This document shows, one piece after another, positions 63,206-64,000 of a stretch of DNA of 64,000 nt; position 1 is the first letter of the stretch, and every line of letters begins with the position of its first letter. A model generated the notes under the pieces. That model worked only from the letters and a program-made list of their open reading frames with translations, was not told where the DNA came from and made no database searches. Origin of the DNA: Maritimibacter sp. REDSEA-S28_B5 (GTDB lineage Bacteria > Pseudomonadota > Alphaproteobacteria > Rhodobacterales > Rhodobacteraceae); NCBI GenBank assembly GCA_001626765.1, contig LUOO01000099.1:1-64000 (forward strand), written 5' to 3'. Made by a program: the position numbers and the translations under genes.

Positions 63206-64000
63206 GTGAGCGTCTGGAGCTTTCGCAACCCCGTCGATGTGCGCTTTGGCGCGGGCCGCCGGGGGGATGCCGCCGCGCTGATCGCCGGGAAATCCGTGCT
63301 GGCCGTCGGCACGAAACGGGGCAGGGGTCAGTGCGAAGCTGATGCGCTTCTCGCCCCCGCGCTCGCCGGTGCGGCATCGGTCACCTGGGTGGACAGCGTC
63401 ATGCCGAACCCCGGCCTCGCGGATGTGCAGGCGGAGGTGGACCAGCACGCGGGCCAGTCCTTCGACCTCGTGCTGGCCTTTGGCGGCGGCTCGGCCATGG
63501 ACGCGGCCAAGGCGCTCGCCGCCTGCCTCGCGCCCGGCATTGATACCCGCGACCTCGCGCAACTGATCGCCAGGCCCGGCGAGCTTGTCGGGCCCTCGGC
63601 CCTGCCCATCGTCGCGCTTGCGACCACCTCGGGCACCGGGTCCGAGGTGACGCCTTTCGCGACGATCTGGGACCACGCCAACGCCAAGAAACTCTCGCTC
63701 GCCTCGCCGCACCTGTTCAGTCGTGTCGCCATCGTCGACCCCGAGCTGACCCACGGCATCCCCATGGCGGCCACGCTGTCCACGGGCCTCGACGCGATGA
63801 ACCAGGCGTTCGAAAGCGCGTGGAACCGCAATCGGTCGCCCGTCACCATGGCCATGGCCGCCCGCGCCATCGCGTTGGCCTTCGACGCGCTGCCGGTGCT
63901 GGCGCAAGGTGAGAACGCCGCAGCCCGTGCCCAGATCGCCGAGGCGAGCCTCCTCGCGGGCCTTTGCATCAGCCAGACGCGGACGGCCATCTGCCACGCC
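63206..64000 (+). CDS. Iron-containing alcohol dehydrogenase, partial; probable phosphonoacetaldehyde reductase
   Basis: Starts with GTG 63206 (MSVWSFRNPVDVRFGAG) and stays open to the window end: 265 codons, 3' truncated. Fe-ADH family NAD(P) motif GGGSAMDAAK (93-102), TTSGTGSEVTPFA (about 140-152) and GLDAMNQAFES. In the last motif the residue four after the first metal ligand Asp is Gln, where Fe-ADHs usually have His, so metal use may differ. Directly after aepY, it should reduce phosphonoacetaldehyde to 2-hydroxyethylphosphonate. It is the alternative to an AEP transaminase (AepZ/PhnW); no transaminase is visible in the window. Confidence 0.87.
   Translation, partial: MSVWSFRNPVDVRFGAGRRGDAAALIAGKSVLAVGTKRGRGQCEADALLAPALAGAASVTWVDSVMPNPGLADVQAEVDQHAGQSFDLVLAFGGGSAMDAAKALAACLAPGIDTRDLAQLIARPGELVGPSALPIVALATTSGTGSEVTPFATIWDHANAKKLSLASPHLFSRVAIVDPELTHGIPMAATLSTGLDAMNQAFESAWNRNRSPVTMAMAARAIALAFDALPVLAQGENAAARAQIAEASLLAGLCISQTRTAICHA

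Overview
The window looks like a high-GC alphaproteobacterium of the Rhodobacterales (Roseobacter/Paracoccus relatives). The main evidence is the housekeeping block murA - DUF2948 - hisD - UPF0262 - low-MW phosphatase, followed further on by infA - maf - RNase E/G - yacG, together with alphaproteobacterial tRNAs, a NrdHIEF locus and a propionate (2-methylcitrate) locus. Organism assignment is inference from gene content and order.

Layout. (1) 1-11413: accessory island. It carries a DUF736 gene, a TacA/TacT-like toxin-antitoxin pair, two overlapping genes of unknown function, a small membrane protein, a large ParB-like protein, a two-gene Gabija-like anti-phage system (OLD/TOPRIM nuclease plus UvrD-like helicase), an AlpA-like regulator and a DUF927 gene cut off at the 3' end of nrdF. 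(2) 11414-15580: class Ib ribonucleotide reductase nrdHIEF read leftward behind a cobalamin riboswitch. (3) 15864-19484: LysR regulator and an operon MesX (DUF1852) - MesD - flavin reductase, a folate-independent methionine synthase set. (4) 19547-25036: prpBCD, a hotdog thioesterase and a divergent XRE/ScfR-type regulator, with TTGCG-rich inverted elements between. (5) 25464-30826: NikABCDE-type ABC importer with a divergent NikR-like repressor and a perfect E. coli-type NikR operator; the repressor has lost three of the four canonical nickel ligands. (6) 30827-32911: decayed stretch with an antiporter fragment and an internally deleted sulfatase. (7) 33280-40616: signalling region with two large response regulators bearing degenerate GGDEF-like modules (one ending in an HPt domain), a receiver-only protein, a membrane histidine kinase, a FeeM/acyl-HSL-synthase-like protein and a methyltransferase. 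(8) 40774-51828: tRNA-Thr, DedA, the conserved housekeeping genes, an AI-2E family permease and tRNA-Phe. (9) 52339-64000: capsule export genes (KpsD/E/M/T-like) interleaved with two LicD-family transferases, a lipoprotein phosphodiesterase-like protein, and phosphonate genes (PEP mutase fused to a cytidylyltransferase-like domain, phosphonopyruvate decarboxylase, and an Fe-ADH that runs off the window end).

How the parts work together. The last block is the most interesting functionally: PEP -> phosphonopyruvate -> phosphonoacetaldehyde -> probably 2-hydroxyethylphosphonate, CMP activation by the fused N-terminal domain, and LicD transfer onto an exported surface glycan. This is inference from domain content and adjacency. 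Other unusual points are the NikR-like protein with substituted metal ligands, the maf gene that lacks a canonical start codon in front of its essential N-terminal motif, a foreign-looking central segment in a nitrilase gene, and the B12 riboswitch placed in front of a B12-independent ribonucleotide reductase.
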